Positions 1-11,476 of a stretch of 64,000 nt of DNA are shown here, one piece after another (the stretch's first letter is position 1; the number at the start of each line of letters is the position of its first letter). A model generated the notes under the pieces. The model was not told the DNA's origin. It saw nothing but the letters and a program-made list of their open reading frames with translations, and searched no databases. This stretch comes from Conoideocrella luteorostrata (lineage: Eukaryota; Ascomycota; Sordariomycetes; Hypocreales; Clavicipitaceae), in NCBI GenBank assembly GCA_032433595.1, contig JASWJB010000012.1, forward strand, positions 1 through 64,000, read 5' to 3'. A program made the translations under genes and the position numbers.

Positions 1-1138
1 AAATAAAAGAATAAAAGAATAAAAATTAAAAAATTGAAGATGGCGCAAAGACTTGCTTGCTTGTTTGCTTGCTTGCTGTGTTATCACTACTTTGTGGTTA
101 CACCGAAGGTCGTCCGAGACGCACAGTTGTAATTAATAGCTCTCGCAACGAGTGGGATGAAAATGCCAAAACCTGGCATCCCGGAAGAAGGTACTTGGCA
201 CCTTCTCCCGGCTGCACTCTGGAAGCATCTACTCCGTAACTAGCGGTTAGGTAACTACTCCGTAGCTTGTACTGTAGTTGGTGAGTTACCCACTTGCACT
301 CAATCCTTCCACCTGCCGCAAGCTTTCGTGGGTAGCGCCTTTTGTTTGCTCCAGTGACCCGGTTCGGATGGTTGCATGGATACCCGGGAGCCTGAGGGCA
401 GCCCACAAAGTTGAAATTGTATCTTCCGGCCAGGCACCCAACATACTGCAGCTGTCAGCCACGTACTAATAGGACTCCTCCGTATGTGCAGAGGCAACCA
501 CGCAGCTGACCTCTAGATCTGCCAGACGATCAAAGCTTGCTAGGCCAGACCCTCTCGTTCGCACTTCTTCCACCGCCAAAACTACCACGAACCTCCTTAG
601 CACGCCGTACAGGTCCATCCGTTCGTTGCGCAAGCATCTATTTTCATCATCTTCATCATCATCTTCATTTTCACGGTCCCTCTACTGCTAGTTACATAAC
701 CTCCTGAAAAGCTAGCGCTTCAGATTCCCAATACCACAGTCCTCACTACCATCCATCGCCTCCCTTGCGCCTTGGTTAACCTTGACCTTGACCAAGTTTC
801 CTTCTCCTTCTCCTCGCCCTCCTCGCTCTCGCCCGTTGTCGGTCACCACTCCAACAACATTGCACCATTGATTCGGCCTCCTCAACAGCTTCAGTCCGAA
901 TACGCAACCCTCCATCCTTGACTCATTTCATCTCGACTCGATTGTATCGTCATACTCCACTACGCAACTCCTCGCCCGCAATACCGTGACGCCAATTGGT
1001 GTTCTACTCTGGGCGTCACCTCGCACTTATTGTCTCACTGATCTATCAAGCACTTTCCTATCCCCAAATAACTCTCCTCTCTCTGCGGCGAAACGGTGGC
1101 CGTTTGACAGATGGGCATCACACCTTCGCCGCCCTGAT
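1..1138. other. 5' flank and leader of the eIF4E-binding protein gene
   Basis: No gene is seen. The first 40 bases are an AT-rich AATAAAAG-type microsatellite. Two copies of the dispersed ACTCCGTA motif lie at about 231-240 and 255-264. A TCATCT microsatellite occupies about 641-668. From about 690 to 960 the plus strand is strongly pyrimidine-rich, as is common just upstream of constitutively expressed fungal genes, so this part is probably promoter and 5' UTR. The short open frames here have no recognisable product. Confidence 0.6.
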
Positions 1139-3689
1139 ATGGCCATCCGATATTCAGCAGATTTTCTGCTGCACTTGCGGGAGTCGCCGCTATGCGCCAG
1201 ACCAGATAACCTCCCTCCGGCAGAGGAGTGGATGGGGTTCGTTTCGCCTACTGCCATTGTTAGCATTCGAAACTTTTGTTAATTCATACCTCTAGCGCTC
1301 CACCCGAACAAATTCGATCACAAGGCACAAAGGTTGCCAATGACAGGCCCAGAACGATCGATTCGCCACTCATTGAACAAAGTAATCGGCGGCCCCTTGA
1401 TCGCCATATTTCTCGGAACAGTACAAGTCGGTGCCTTTCCAGTGTGCCCCTCCAGCGTGCCCCCTCCAGCGTGCCCCCTCCAGCCGAGTCTGCCTCTATC
1501 ATTGTTTTTATGCTAACATTCGGGGCTTAATCCCACATCCAGGCAACACAGATGACATTGTTCTTGGCCCACCGCGCATGGCCTTCTCTTCCGCTCGCGG
1601 CAACAAGACTCTAGAAAATGATAAAAACTCCCGAGAACCCGACTCCCAGGGTCGTATCGGCCTACGAGGCCGTGGCGAAACCGATGGAGATCGTTTCCGC
1701 GAAGGTCGCCCGAACCCCTTGAGACGCCGTGGAGATGCCGACCCAGACAACGATGGCTGGAACATGGTCAAACCACGCAAAAGCTTCGGCGCCGAAGGAG
1801 CTGAGCGTTTCCATGGCAAGATGGGTGGCAACTTCCGCGATGATAAGCGTGCTGCCAAGGATGGCAACAAGGACGATCGTGACATTACTCGAGATCGGCC
1901 TGGTCCTGGCCGAACATTCGATGTATTGGCCCGAGACCGTGAGGTCCCAGACACTGATGGCCGGACCCGGACTAGCCTCGGTAGGAACAGAATTGACAAC
2001 TGGCGGGCGTCAGATGGTACCGATGCGCCTATGCCGGTACCGGAAAAGCGAGACCGTGATCGAACAAAAAGTTGGCGAGAACGAGACCGCAATGTTGAGC
2101 CTCCTAATGAACGCAATATCGACAAAACGAATGATCGTCGTTGGGGTCGTGAACGCGAGCAGAGGCCAGAGCGCGAACCTGAATGGCTCGACGAGCCTGC
2201 CGACGCCCGTGGAGCCCATACACAGCAGGATTTCCAGAAATGGATGGATCAGATGAAGAAAGCTAAGAGCGGTCCGTCGTCTTCTAACGCCAAACCAGTA
2301 ACTGATGCTCCAGTCGAACCGGCCAAACCCTCCTTGCCTACTCCTGCCGTCGAGGGCCCAGACAAGTTCTTTCTTGCTTTCGGTGGAGCGAGCGGCAGTA
2401 CCGATGTATCTACACCCAGTGAACAGAAAGATTCTACTACCAAGACCAAGACTGGTGGAAAGTCTTCTAGATTCACATCGTTCTTCTCTCAGCCCCAGGC
2501 GGACTCTCGATCCCGAACGGAATCTTCTACTCCGCTTACAGGGCCACCAGCGAATGGGTCAGCCGCAGCCGCCGGATCAGCTACCGTTCCTCCAGGACTT
2601 GGCGCACTTTTTGGGTCTGTTGCATCTGTGGGGGGCGCGCAGGGTGCACCTCCGGAGGAGGAGCGGCAGGCATTCAAACAGCTTCTTGCAAAGTTACAAA
2701 AGGCATCCATGAGCGCCACTCCGCCTGGTCCTTCTCCCTTCGCTGCTCCTCCTCTAGCTAATCCCTCGGATGGCAAGAAGAATGCACTGGGCTCTCCGGA
2801 ACCCCCCTTCCAACAATTTGGCAGTGCTCCCAGGGACGGATCATTTGGCCGCCCACCATCACAACAGCCTCATCAGGAAATTCTTGCCCCTCGGCCCCAG
2901 CAGCAGTCAGCTCGGCCCGAGCAGCTACTTCAGGATCTCGTTAACCATCACCAGAGGGTATCCAGCCAGGGGTCAACAAACCGACCGGAATCCAACTCGG
3001 CTCGCAACAACAGCAATACTGAGTTTTTGATGAACTTGATGAGAATGGCACCAGATGCACAGCGACAAGACCAGGGACGAGGATCCTCCCAACCCCAACT
3101 CGGGTCTCACATGCAGAAACATTCGGCAATGCCTCTCTTCAATGATCGTGAACAAGAGTTTGCTGGGCGAGAGAACCGAAATAACGCCCGGCCACATCCC
3201 CCCCCTGGATTCTCCATGGACGAATCATTTCACGGCGCCGAAAGACAACCACGCCAAAATCAGCCAACGCAGATCCTACAGCGGCCTCCGCCGCTAGGCA
3301 TGGATCAGATGCCACCCAACTGGATGACCAGTGGAGGTCAGATGCCGCCTCCTCAGCAAAGGGGACCGATGATTGCACCGCCAGGGCTTGCTGGTGGTCT
3401 CGGTGGCCCCAACAGGAACATGCCCATGCCGCCGATGTTCCCGCCGAACTTTCCTCCGGGAGGCATGCCACCTCCGGATGCTATGGGCGGAATGCCGCCT
3501 CGAAATATGCCCCTACCACCTCCAGGTTTCTTCAATGGACCACCGCTACATGGATTCATGCCCCCCGGGCTTGGCGGGTTTAATGGACCTCCTCCAGGTC
3601 CTGAAGGCTTCGGGGGTCCTCCATTTGAAGCGCAGGGTATGCCGCCAGCAAGTGGCAATGGTCGTGGTACAAACTACGGCCGACCATAA
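1139..3689 (+). CDS. eIF4E-binding protein (Eap1/4E-T-like), translation regulator
   Basis: Probably a cytoplasmic protein that binds the cap-binding factor eIF4E and modulates translation or mRNA turnover. Model: exons 1139-1236, 1296-1420 and 1543-3689, giving 789 residues with all junctions in phase. The start is the ATG at 1139, placing a canonical YxxxxL-phi eIF4E-binding motif at residues 5-11 (Y5, L10, L11), followed by a stretch ending PPAEEWMG. Exon 2 adds a basic stretch including NRRPLDRHISRN, and exon 3 opens with DDIVLGPPR and a short hydrophobic run. The rest is low complexity: Arg/Asp-rich, then Gln/Ser, then a Pro/Gly/Met-rich tail. It has no catalytic domain. The donor of intron 2 is ambiguous (1421 or 1427, both in frame). 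It converges on Sec1. The family assignment rests on the motif and domain layout; gene structure is well supported. Confidence 0.8.
1444..1484 (+). repeat. Three tandem copies of a 13-14 bp unit inside an intron
   Basis: Consensus GTGCCCCCTCCAGC. Copies lie at 1444-1456 (one C short), 1457-1470 and 1471-1484, all within intron 2 of the eIF4E-binding protein gene. Each unit carries a CAG that could act as a spurious acceptor. Confidence 0.85.
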
Positions 3690-4711
3690 CTTCGTTTGCA
3701 GTCTGAAACCTTCTGGTTGATGAGCAGTGATGCGAAGCTCTGCCAGGTTTAATATTACATATATATCATTTCCATGTTAAACCTTTTGACAATGAAATGG
3801 AAAGCCGGAGTGTAGCGGCCGACATGTTTATCAGCGCAACAGCAGTCCTATTATCAGCCGTTTTATGCGAAATCTGGTGTTCGCTCACCCACTTGAGTTT
3901 TATTGTTCCAAGTTGCCTCTTTTTGCGGCGACATGCCCCTCTGAAGCAAGGAGCAGAGAATATCTCTTTGACAAACAGGCAAAATCTCTAGCTTTTTTTT
4001 CTATTTCATGATTATGTGTAAATGTCTGCAAAGGGAGTTGTGTGTAACATCAGGTATCAACGCTCAGGGTCTGGACAGGGTGTGCATGCAGACAGGAAGG
4101 GCATTATCATCATCATCAACATCATCATCATGCGGGAGGGTTGCTTGGCGATTAGGAAGACAGAGAGGATGACAGACAGTAGCTAGTGTAGTTGGTATGT
4201 TGTGGACAACCACGAAATGAACGAATTTGGGGAACATTTCTGGTCCAGCCTGTGACATGAATACTAATATCACATATGTTGCATAGTTGCTTCGTGTGCT
4301 CATCAACCTCCCAACCATGTAGCTGACAGGGCTGTGTGCACGGAGTAGTTGTTGAACTCATTATTTCATTCTTGCCATTAATGACGGTTATTATCCTGAT
4401 ATTTACGTATGGACTACCTACTATGTACGGAGTACTTTCTTTCAACGCAAAGCAAACACGCATTTTTATGTCCCCACCTCCTTCCCGCCCCTTCTTCACC
4501 AACACCCCCAAACATGGACTATCCCAATCAAAGCAAACAACAGCCAGCCAACGTGTAAACCCAAAAAAAAAAAGGAAAGAAAGAAAGAAAGAAAGAACGA
4601 AAGAAAGGGAAGAGAAGAGAAGAGGTGTGTGCGAATATTTACGTTAACAAAGGCACGCGCCACGTAAAAATACACCCACCTACTCTAGCCTTTTCGTCTC
4701 CGTAAAGAACC
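3690..4711. other. Intergenic region between convergent genes
   Basis: This is 3' flank of the eIF4E-binding protein gene and of sec1, probably both 3' UTRs. It holds an ATC/CAT microsatellite (about 4106-4131), one full copy of the dispersed palindrome (GTACGGAGTAC, 4425-4435) and a purine microsatellite (4573-4625). No gene is seen on either strand. Confidence 0.6.
4573..4625 (+). repeat. (GAAA)n / (GAGAA)n purine microsatellite
   Basis: Uninterrupted purine tract after an A-run: about eight GAAA units with one C interruption, then GAGAA units. It lies just beyond the 3' end of sec1. Confidence 0.85.
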
Positions 4712-7130
4712 CTATTTCTTCATGCCCAGGAAGTTTCTTCTCTTCTTTTCTTTGTGCAATTTGCCGTCTTCCTTGGATGGCGTTCCATTAGAGACGGGGG
4801 CGGGGTTGAGGCTCAGGTTAGACATGGATCCTACGGGCGGAACCGGTGGTGGCGGTAGTGGTGCTTGACCGGGACGATTAGGCAGACCACCGGGAGGAGG
4901 TACTCTCGCACCACCGCCGCCGCCGCCCGGATTGCCAGTCATTCTTGGGCCAGGGCCAACGGTCCCGGGAGGCGGTGCCGGTCGTTCAAATAAATGCGCT
5001 GGGGCACGGGGTTTAGGTCGTTCCATAGGGATGTCGAGCTGGCGCTTATCACGACTTAGGTCTGTGACTTGGCGGACAAAGAGTTGTGGCGTGAGCATGT
5101 GGGATGTGGCGAGGACGACGTCGCGGCCCTTGTCACGGCTGATTTCGTAGCATGCCCGGCTTTCGCTGTATGTGGCGCCGCCGGCCATGAAGACAATGAT
5201 TCTTTGGCGGTTTTCGGGCGGTCGACGTCCCGCAGCGGCCCAGTTCGGTCGGCCGGCGCGGAGGGAACCTCCTTGTGCGGCCAAGAAGTCTTCGTTGGGA
5301 TCCATGGGCGGCTTCACGTAGGGGAAAAGGGTCTGATCTAGAGTTCCTTTGGTAAGAGCATCGAGCATGGACTTTACCACTGGCTCGAAGCGGGACAGGG
5401 CGTACTCTTCGCTTGGTTGAAGAGTCTTGGGGTCTTTGGGAAATAGAGGCACAGGGGCTTGTCGCGGCACCTTGAGGGCGTGAGATGTTTTACCTCCCAA
5501 TAGCTCTAAGTTGGTGATGACCTCTCCATCCTGCGGGGGGAGAGCCGCGTGGACAAGGAGCTTCTGGATGTCTTCCATAATCACGCCACCTCTGTACAGG
5601 ACATACATAATGATCAGTCTCAAACGATCAGGAGGCACAATTGTCTCATCGTCTAGTAGGCGCACAATAGTCTCAAGAACATTTTTGGGTTTCCTAAAGT
5701 CTTCATCCAAGCCAGTCGACATGGTTTGTTCGACAGACGCCAGGTCCGGAAGCTTGTTGTACTGGAAAATGTTCATGCACTCCTGTGCCATAGTAAGATG
5801 TAGCGAATATGCCTCCTTCATTTCCTGAAATTGCGGAAGACCCGCTAGCATGTCTCGTATAACGTCGAGGCTCGTGGCATCTTTACTGTCGTTGGTAAAG
5901 TGTGGGTTTTGATCCAAGAACTTTTGGAAGTCGCCCATAAGCTTGTCGATAGTGTCTTTCATGTGCCGATGTCTGTTATCGACCCAAAGAGTATCCTTGT
6001 CGCTGAGCTCCATATCCTTCTCTTGCTCCTCTGCCGATCCCGCATTAATTTTGGTGTTGAAAGTCACTTTATCTGCGTCTTTGATGGGTAAGAGGTCGTG
6101 AGCCATGGCCTGGTAGGTGAACTCATGCAATACCGGCGCCATGAGATCCATTGACCGGTCGGTCACTATAAGTGCTGATTGGGGTCGGCTCGAGGGGGGC
6201 GGGAAATTGGGGTTCCAATGCGCGTAGCCATCGAGCTCCTCTTGTACAAATCGAGCCAGATGGGAGCAAAGCACAGAAGCTTCGTGGTGTGCATTTCTTG
6301 GTCGATAGTACCGAACCTTGGGATATTCTCCCAGAGTAATGCAAACGCCAGCAATCTATACTAATGTCAGTTGCTAATTTCTCGATGACGTTATGGATTG
6401 AAGGTGTTCAGTCATACCCTTTGCGCCAGAACTTGCATGTGCTTCGGAATTAAGTTGTTGCAAGCAGGGTGGTAAAGAATGGGAAAGCTCCATGGGTCTC
6501 TGAAAGTAATGAGATGCGACTCCCGCGGGTAAAAGTCAACAAAGAGTGTTTTTGATGTTGCTCTTAATTGTCTAACGCCAGGGAAGTCGTCAATTTTGCG
6601 TCGCAAGCCAGGATCCAACAAACTTGTCCAAACCAAGTACGCTCTTCGATATCGTCGTCGTTCGAAGTCGGCAAGCAGACAATCGACAATGTGTGGTTCG
6701 GGAGAAAGCAAATATATAGCATCCATATCAGTATTGGGCTGCCGCCGTTCTTCAATTCGCTCAATGGCTACAGGACAGAGTCAGCACATCGTCGCTCTTC
6801 CATAGGCGCTCGTAGATTGGTCAAGACCAACTGGCTATATTGCTATTGAGAATATCATCTTCTTTGACGACATTATCGATGATTTTTTTGGAAGTTTCAT
6901 CGATCACGAGACATTTCCACTATAAGTAGTATGTTATCTTAGCACTCCGTTACGGTGTTTCGTCTAAGTTGCTTTGTTGCGGTTAAGCCATACGTCACCT
7001 TGGGTTATGTCCCGGATCTCCTGGAGTATAACTGTAGCGAAGTCGGTCAGTCGCCATTTGCAATAGGTTCGTTAGGACTGTCCAGCTATTCCGTACCATC
7101 GTGTTGTTCTTGAAGCACAGAGAGACCCAT
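4712..7130 (-). CDS. sec1: Sec1/Munc18-family (SM) protein, exocytosis
   Basis: SM proteins clasp plasma-membrane syntaxin/SNARE complexes and are needed for secretory vesicle fusion. Model on the minus strand: exons 7130-7097, 7031-6994, 6919-6832, 6767-6418 and 6355-4712, total about 717 residues with every junction in phase. The N-terminus MGLSVLQEQHD is the usual fungal Sec1 start. Family hallmarks are DAIYLLSPEPHIVDCLLADF near residue 70, SALIVTDRSMDLMAPVLHEF, and near the C-terminus IIVFMAGGATYSESRACYEI. The tail is rich in Pro and Gly and ends in a basic cluster, as in filamentous fungal orthologues. Introns 1 to 3 are short and crowd the first 100 codons. It diverges from the G-patch gene. 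The length matches the fungal family; I consider this call secure. Confidence 0.96.
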
Positions 7131-8298
7131 GATAGGCAGGGGGAGAGCTCCTGGCTCCTGGCTGTTGAGGAGGGCAGCTTCGGCGGGGGATTGGCCTTTC
7201 GGGGATGACGAGGGTCTTCGATGATGGTGACAAGACCGTAGAGTTTGCGACAATTGATGGCAGATGCAGAGCCAGCCTGCAATGCGACGCGACAATCGGC
7301 TATGATCGAGATCAAATGTCGGCCAGGAGACGTTTAAAGATTGTATTGGCGGGGTTGTTCAAGAACGAGTTGTCGCAGGACGGACGGGGCTTGGAATGGC
7401 GCCGAGCCATGGATCTATCTTGAGACAGAATGGGCACTCTGGGCACTCGGGCCAGCTACAGCTTGGTTCTTTGGAGTGCTGAAGCAGCAGGTTGATGACC
7501 TCTAAGCCCCTCTATTTGTAGGCACCTAGTTGGGTGCGGAGTACCTGCCTAGGCTATGAACGGAGTAGGTAGTTAGTGGGTAGAGCATTTTGGTAACTCA
7601 GTAGAGCCAAGTCGCATGATGAGGTCATAGCTACTGCTTCACTAACGCTTTCATGCCCCAAGCTTAAATCGCCTGCCGACCGAGTACAAGCAAAAAACAA
7701 GAACACACAGCACAAGCATAGAGGTACAAACACGCTTCAAAGCTGGCATAAAAGATGGAGCATTCCTCAGAAGCGACCAAGGTCCAGTATCACAAGCGGG
7801 GAACGTCAAAGCATGCCTTGGTCACTCGCAGCACGACGCTCTCTTTGCCTGTGAGCAACGGTCCGCGAACTCGTCGAACCATGTTCTCCGTGAGGAGCTG
7901 GCAGTGTTTTCCAGCCGGGAAGTGTTTTCCAAGGGTTTGGTATAAATAAGGCAGGAGCCGTATTCTACTTGAGTAATCTCAATTATAGTCAGTCCATGGA
8001 GTGCAGACACCTACTCCGTCCTCCGTAGTATTGTCAATTAATAACAAGCGCGCCGTAGGCAAGCTACAGCACGCCGTCTCGGCTGAAACACCAAGTCACA
8101 TGTGGGTCTACTTTTTAACTTCAATGACTAGTGAAGTTAGGCTGCGGCTTGCGTCACATTGCTTAAGCGCAAATGCTCTGCATCCGAACCTGAGCCTTCA
8201 TCTTCAATATATCTACATCCGCAGCGTCTCCAGAGTGACATGATCTACTTGGCAGACTCTGTCATCAGGGGTAATTTGCAGCTTTCTCCTCGAGAGCC
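7131..8298. other. Divergent promoter region, sec1 and G-patch gene
   Basis: No gene is supported. The stretch carries degenerate copies of the dispersed CGGAGTA motif near 7540-7570 and 8010-8030, and a TATAAATAA run at about 7942-7950 with no gene directly downstream at the usual distance. One short open frame around 7755-7949 has no recognisable features. Confidence 0.55.
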
Positions 8299-8997
8299 AT
8301 GCGCCGGCTGAGAGATGAGCCCAATGACGATGATGACATCCCGTTGCACCATAAAAAGCCGTTTGGGTCGGGGTTGAAGCGCAAGAGAGTCGAGTTTGTT
8401 CGAGCTACAGAATCCGACAATGGCTTAGCTGCCACCGCCCAGGCCAGAACAGGGCCTGCAATCGATGAATTATACGCAAGTATCGTTCTGGGAGACGGGA
8501 AATCCAAGTTCGCTTCTGCGCCAGCGACCACCAGGACCAGCCCTCAACCAGAGCCTCTTGCAAACACAGCAGCAGCACCACAGACCTGTACAGTCTGCTC
8601 TCTGCTCATCACCACGCCCATCAAGGAACACGAGGCGTCGCTAAGTCACCAGGTTAAAATGACACATGCTCATCCACCCTCAGCTCTCGACAGAACTCGC
8701 ATGGGTCTGCAGGCCTTGGAGTCGCAAGGTTGGGACCCAGATGCGCGGCGGGGTCTTGGCCGTGAGGGAGAAGGAGTCCGATACCCTGTGAAAGCCAGGG
8801 CGAAACATGATACGTTAGGTGTCGGCGCCACTGTGCCGGAGAAGCCAAAGCAGGAAGAGAAGCCGGCTCGCAAGTTGACGGGAAAGGAATTAAAGGTTGC
8901 GATAACTCGAGAAAAGAAACGGACAGAACGTTTGCAGGCGGAGATATATGGTAGAGTGGACGTGGAAAGCTATCTGCGACGGCAAATGGATGATTAA
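8299..8997 (+). CDS. G-patch domain protein (GPANK1-like), nucleic-acid binding
   Basis: Intronless, 232 residues, starting at ATG 8299. The G-patch lies at about residues 133-180: an aromatic/hydrophobic start (MGLQALESQGW), then RGLGREGEGVRYPVKA, the Gly spacing typical of the family. G-patches bind and stimulate DEAH-box RNA helicases, so a nuclear RNA-processing role is likely. Ahead of it is a possible zinc-binding element with Cys97 and Cys100 and several His between about 111 and 125. The N-terminus has an acidic run (DDDD) and a KRKR basic patch that could be a nuclear localisation signal; the C-terminus is a charged helix. The layout (zinc-like motif followed by G-patch) resembles animal GPANK1 without its ankyrin repeats. 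Partner helicase unknown. Confidence 0.85.
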   Translation: MRRLRDEPNDDDDIPLHHKKPFGSGLKRKRVEFVRATESDNGLAATAQARTGPAIDELYASIVLGDGKSKFASAPATTRTSPQPEPLANTAAAPQTCTVCSLLITTPIKEHEASLSHQVKMTHAHPPSALDRTRMGLQALESQGWDPDARRGLGREGEGVRYPVKARAKHDTLGVGATVPEKPKQEEKPARKLTGKELKVAITREKKRTERLQAEIYGRVDVESYLRRQMDD

Positions 8998-9725
8998 AAC
9001 TGCTGGCGTTTACCCCGTACTGGTCTTTCTTTTTCTTTTGGTGGTCCTGTGAGGTCGGGTTTGGCTACCCTGAAGGCTAGAATGGCGGTTGGAGGTTGCT
9101 TCATCGCAGCCACTGTCAAATCAGTGCAAATGAGATAAAGATGAAGATGCAATATGCTTGTTTGGCTGGAGGCCATGACAAGCCTTGTGTTTATTTCCTA
9201 GTAATTTCCTGAAAACCCCCGACAGATCCTCTGTAGTGTATGAGTCAATAAACAAACTGAGCAACCTAAAAGTAAACAAAAATTGGCGGTCGTGAGGATA
9301 CAACACGGAATGGACCTGATAGTGTCGCCAGAAAATACCGTTGAACATCATCGGTCATCATTTAAACCGTGGCTCGTAAAAACGCTCAGCCATTGGACCT
9401 TCGTCCGCCGTCTCATAATGACTCATTGTGAATGCTCTGCAGCTAGCCATGATGACGCGCCACCGTACGGAGTAGTTACAGTGGATGTTAAGCCTCGTGC
9501 TAGTGCCCGACAGGGACAAAACGCAGATCTCATGAGGACCTTAAGTTTTGCGTATAAGTCGTCGGCTCGCCATTGACAAAACGAACTTGATCATTCAAAT
9601 ATCAAATCAATCACCGGGAACAATAGCCCCTAAGAGCCCGACTCTGTCCTCCCTCATTACTAGCTTCGCATCAGTTGATGTTAATATCATCGAGCAACCC
9701 TATCCTTGTCACCGAAACTACAACG
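8998..9725. other. Intergenic region between two co-directional genes
   Basis: This is the 3' flank of the G-patch gene and promoter of the glycosyltransferase-like gene. One full dispersed palindrome copy lies at 9465-9475. No gene or RNA is seen. Confidence 0.55.
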
Positions 9726-10967
9726 ATGAGTTCTCTGTTATCACCATATAAGATTCCGAAAGGGGTCTACGCCGTTCCTGACGAGCTACTTGACCTACGG
9801 TCAGATGCTGAGATAGACCAGGACATTCTCCATCCGAAACCTGTGTCAGGGGTCAAAAATATCTGGTTCTATTGGCATAATGGGTACACCAACATGCATC
9901 CTTATGGACAGAGGACCGTGCGGTCATGGCACTGTCGCTTCTCCAAACGAGGATGGGTAGTGCGTGTCATTGATCGCGAGCCAGGCTCCCGCATGAACAT
10001 TGGTAATTTTGTCGACATCAATGACCCGGACAACTTCCCCGAGGCCTTCACCAATGGCACCCTCGGTGGTATCTATGGCGTCCAGCACTCGTCCGACCTT
10101 GTCCGGTTCCCGCTGCTGCTCAGGTACGGTGGTGTATATGCAGACGTAGGAATGATCCAAATCGGAGATTTGGACCGCATGTGGAACGAGACTGTCGGCA
10201 ACCCAGACTCGCCGTATGAAGTCTTGACTTACAACGCTGGCGCGGCCGACACGCGCAACCTGACGAACTACTTCATGGCTTCTGATCCGAATAACCCGCT
10301 CTTCCTGCGATCGCATAAGCTCCTGCTGGCACTGTGGGCAGAGGGCGGAGGCAAGACAACAACAGACGGCATGCACAAAAGCCCACTATTAAAGGAGCTC
10401 CCTTTAACCATTTTCCACTCGTCTTTTGAAGAAAATGGCAAGGTGTATGGTCCTGAGGAGGTCACAAGGATGCTGGCCGACTACATCATTCAAGGACAAG
10501 CCATCCGCATGGCTATGAGCATTGAAGACCCCGAAGATGGCTGGAACGGTCCAAAGTACTCCGCCAAGCATGTCTATGCAATTGATTACATGGTCGGGTC
10601 GCAGTTGATCAATGAAATGACTGCGTGGAATGGACCCCGGCAATTCGAACTCATGTCCCTCCCGTTGCCGAAAGAAGGTGAACTAGAAAGTGAGGACCAG
10701 GAACTAGCCAGGCAAATCGTCGAGGCTTGTCTCGGGAAGAGCTTTGGGTTTAAGTTGGCGACAGGGCTTATTTTGAGGGTCAGTGGTGATACTTTGTCAT
10801 CTTTGTGGAGAAAGAATACTGGCGCAGATATTGTGCCGTGTACATATGCATCCTGGCTACGGTACGGAACAAGGTATTGGAGCCAAGAAGCATTGCCGGA
10901 GAGACAGAAGTTTGAGGTGTTGAAGCCGGTCAAAGTGGGCCCACTTTTGAGAAGTCATACTCCGTAG
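9726..10967 (+). CDS. Caps_synth/GT32-like glycosyltransferase
   Basis: About 413 residues, intronless. The start chosen is ATG 9726 (MSSLLSPYKIPKGV); the frame is open further upstream, so a slightly longer protein is possible. It belongs to the capsular polysaccharide synthesis/GT32-like fold: WFYWHNGYTNMHPYGQRTVRSW near residue 45, then the sugar-nucleotide region with SSDLVRFPLLLRYGGVYADVGM at about residues 125-145. In GT32 enzymes the corresponding motif ends in DXD; here the second acidic position is Gly (DVG), which I recall as usual for the fungal Caps_synth branch, so activity is plausible but the metal site differs from Och1-type enzymes. No signal peptide or clear membrane anchor is visible. 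Its substrate is unknown. The stop codon lies inside a copy of the dispersed ACTCCGTAG motif. Confidence 0.82.
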   Translation: MSSLLSPYKIPKGVYAVPDELLDLRSDAEIDQDILHPKPVSGVKNIWFYWHNGYTNMHPYGQRTVRSWHCRFSKRGWVVRVIDREPGSRMNIGNFVDINDPDNFPEAFTNGTLGGIYGVQHSSDLVRFPLLLRYGGVYADVGMIQIGDLDRMWNETVGNPDSPYEVLTYNAGAADTRNLTNYFMASDPNNPLFLRSHKLLLALWAEGGGKTTTDGMHKSPLLKELPLTIFHSSFEENGKVYGPEEVTRMLADYIIQGQAIRMAMSIEDPEDGWNGPKYSAKHVYAIDYMVGSQLINEMTAWNGPRQFELMSLPLPKEGELESEDQELARQIVEACLGKSFGFKLATGLILRVSGDTLSSLWRKNTGADIVPCTYASWLRYGTRYWSQEALPERQKFEVLKPVKVGPLLRSHTP

Positions 10968-11476
10968 TGTGCACCGATGCACATGGATAACATCAATACC
11001 TTGTACCGAGCACACAAATAAATGTACGGAGTAACTACCCGTAGAGAGTATCTCACCCTGCCCCATTGAAGCTGATATGCGTAATAACACGGGGATTGGT
11101 GTTAACGTTTAGTTCTAACACTAGTGAGCTCAAACAAATGAGTTTCTCAAAAGTGGTATCTGGTATCGCCGACTTCGGAGTCTCGGATCTCGGCTTAATT
11201 CGTGCGTCGTCTCAAGGTAATCAGCTCTACTTCTGGCTATCCGATGCCAGCCGCAACCCGCGCGGTCTATGAGATGCAGAACGGCAGTGGTGATGTTGAT
11301 GGAAGGGCGCGACATAGGAGTAGCTTAGTGCACTAGTAGCTATCACTCGGCTCATAGATAGACATATATAACCCACGACAGTCGACAGCGACATGACAAC
11401 CGCAATGAAGCCGCATTCTTCAGTTCAGCTTTCGGTATTCTGTTCAATTCTGTAATAAATCCAGACGTTTAACAAA
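10968..11476. other. Intergenic region upstream of the aminotransferase
   Basis: Contains a dispersed palindrome copy (GTACGGAGTAAC, about 11024-11034) and a TATATAA element at 11365-11371. Nothing else is recognised. Confidence 0.55.
11365..11371 (+). promoter_or_regulatory. TATA-like element upstream of the aminotransferase gene
   Basis: TATATAA about 110 bases before the ATG at 11477, a reasonable spacing for a fungal core promoter. Inferred from sequence only. Confidence 0.35.

Noticed and set aside
1508..2125. 205-codon minus-strand frame
   Set aside because: Antisense shadow of the Arg/Asp-rich part of the eIF4E-binding protein gene; its Ser/Arg-rich content mirrors the sense codons.
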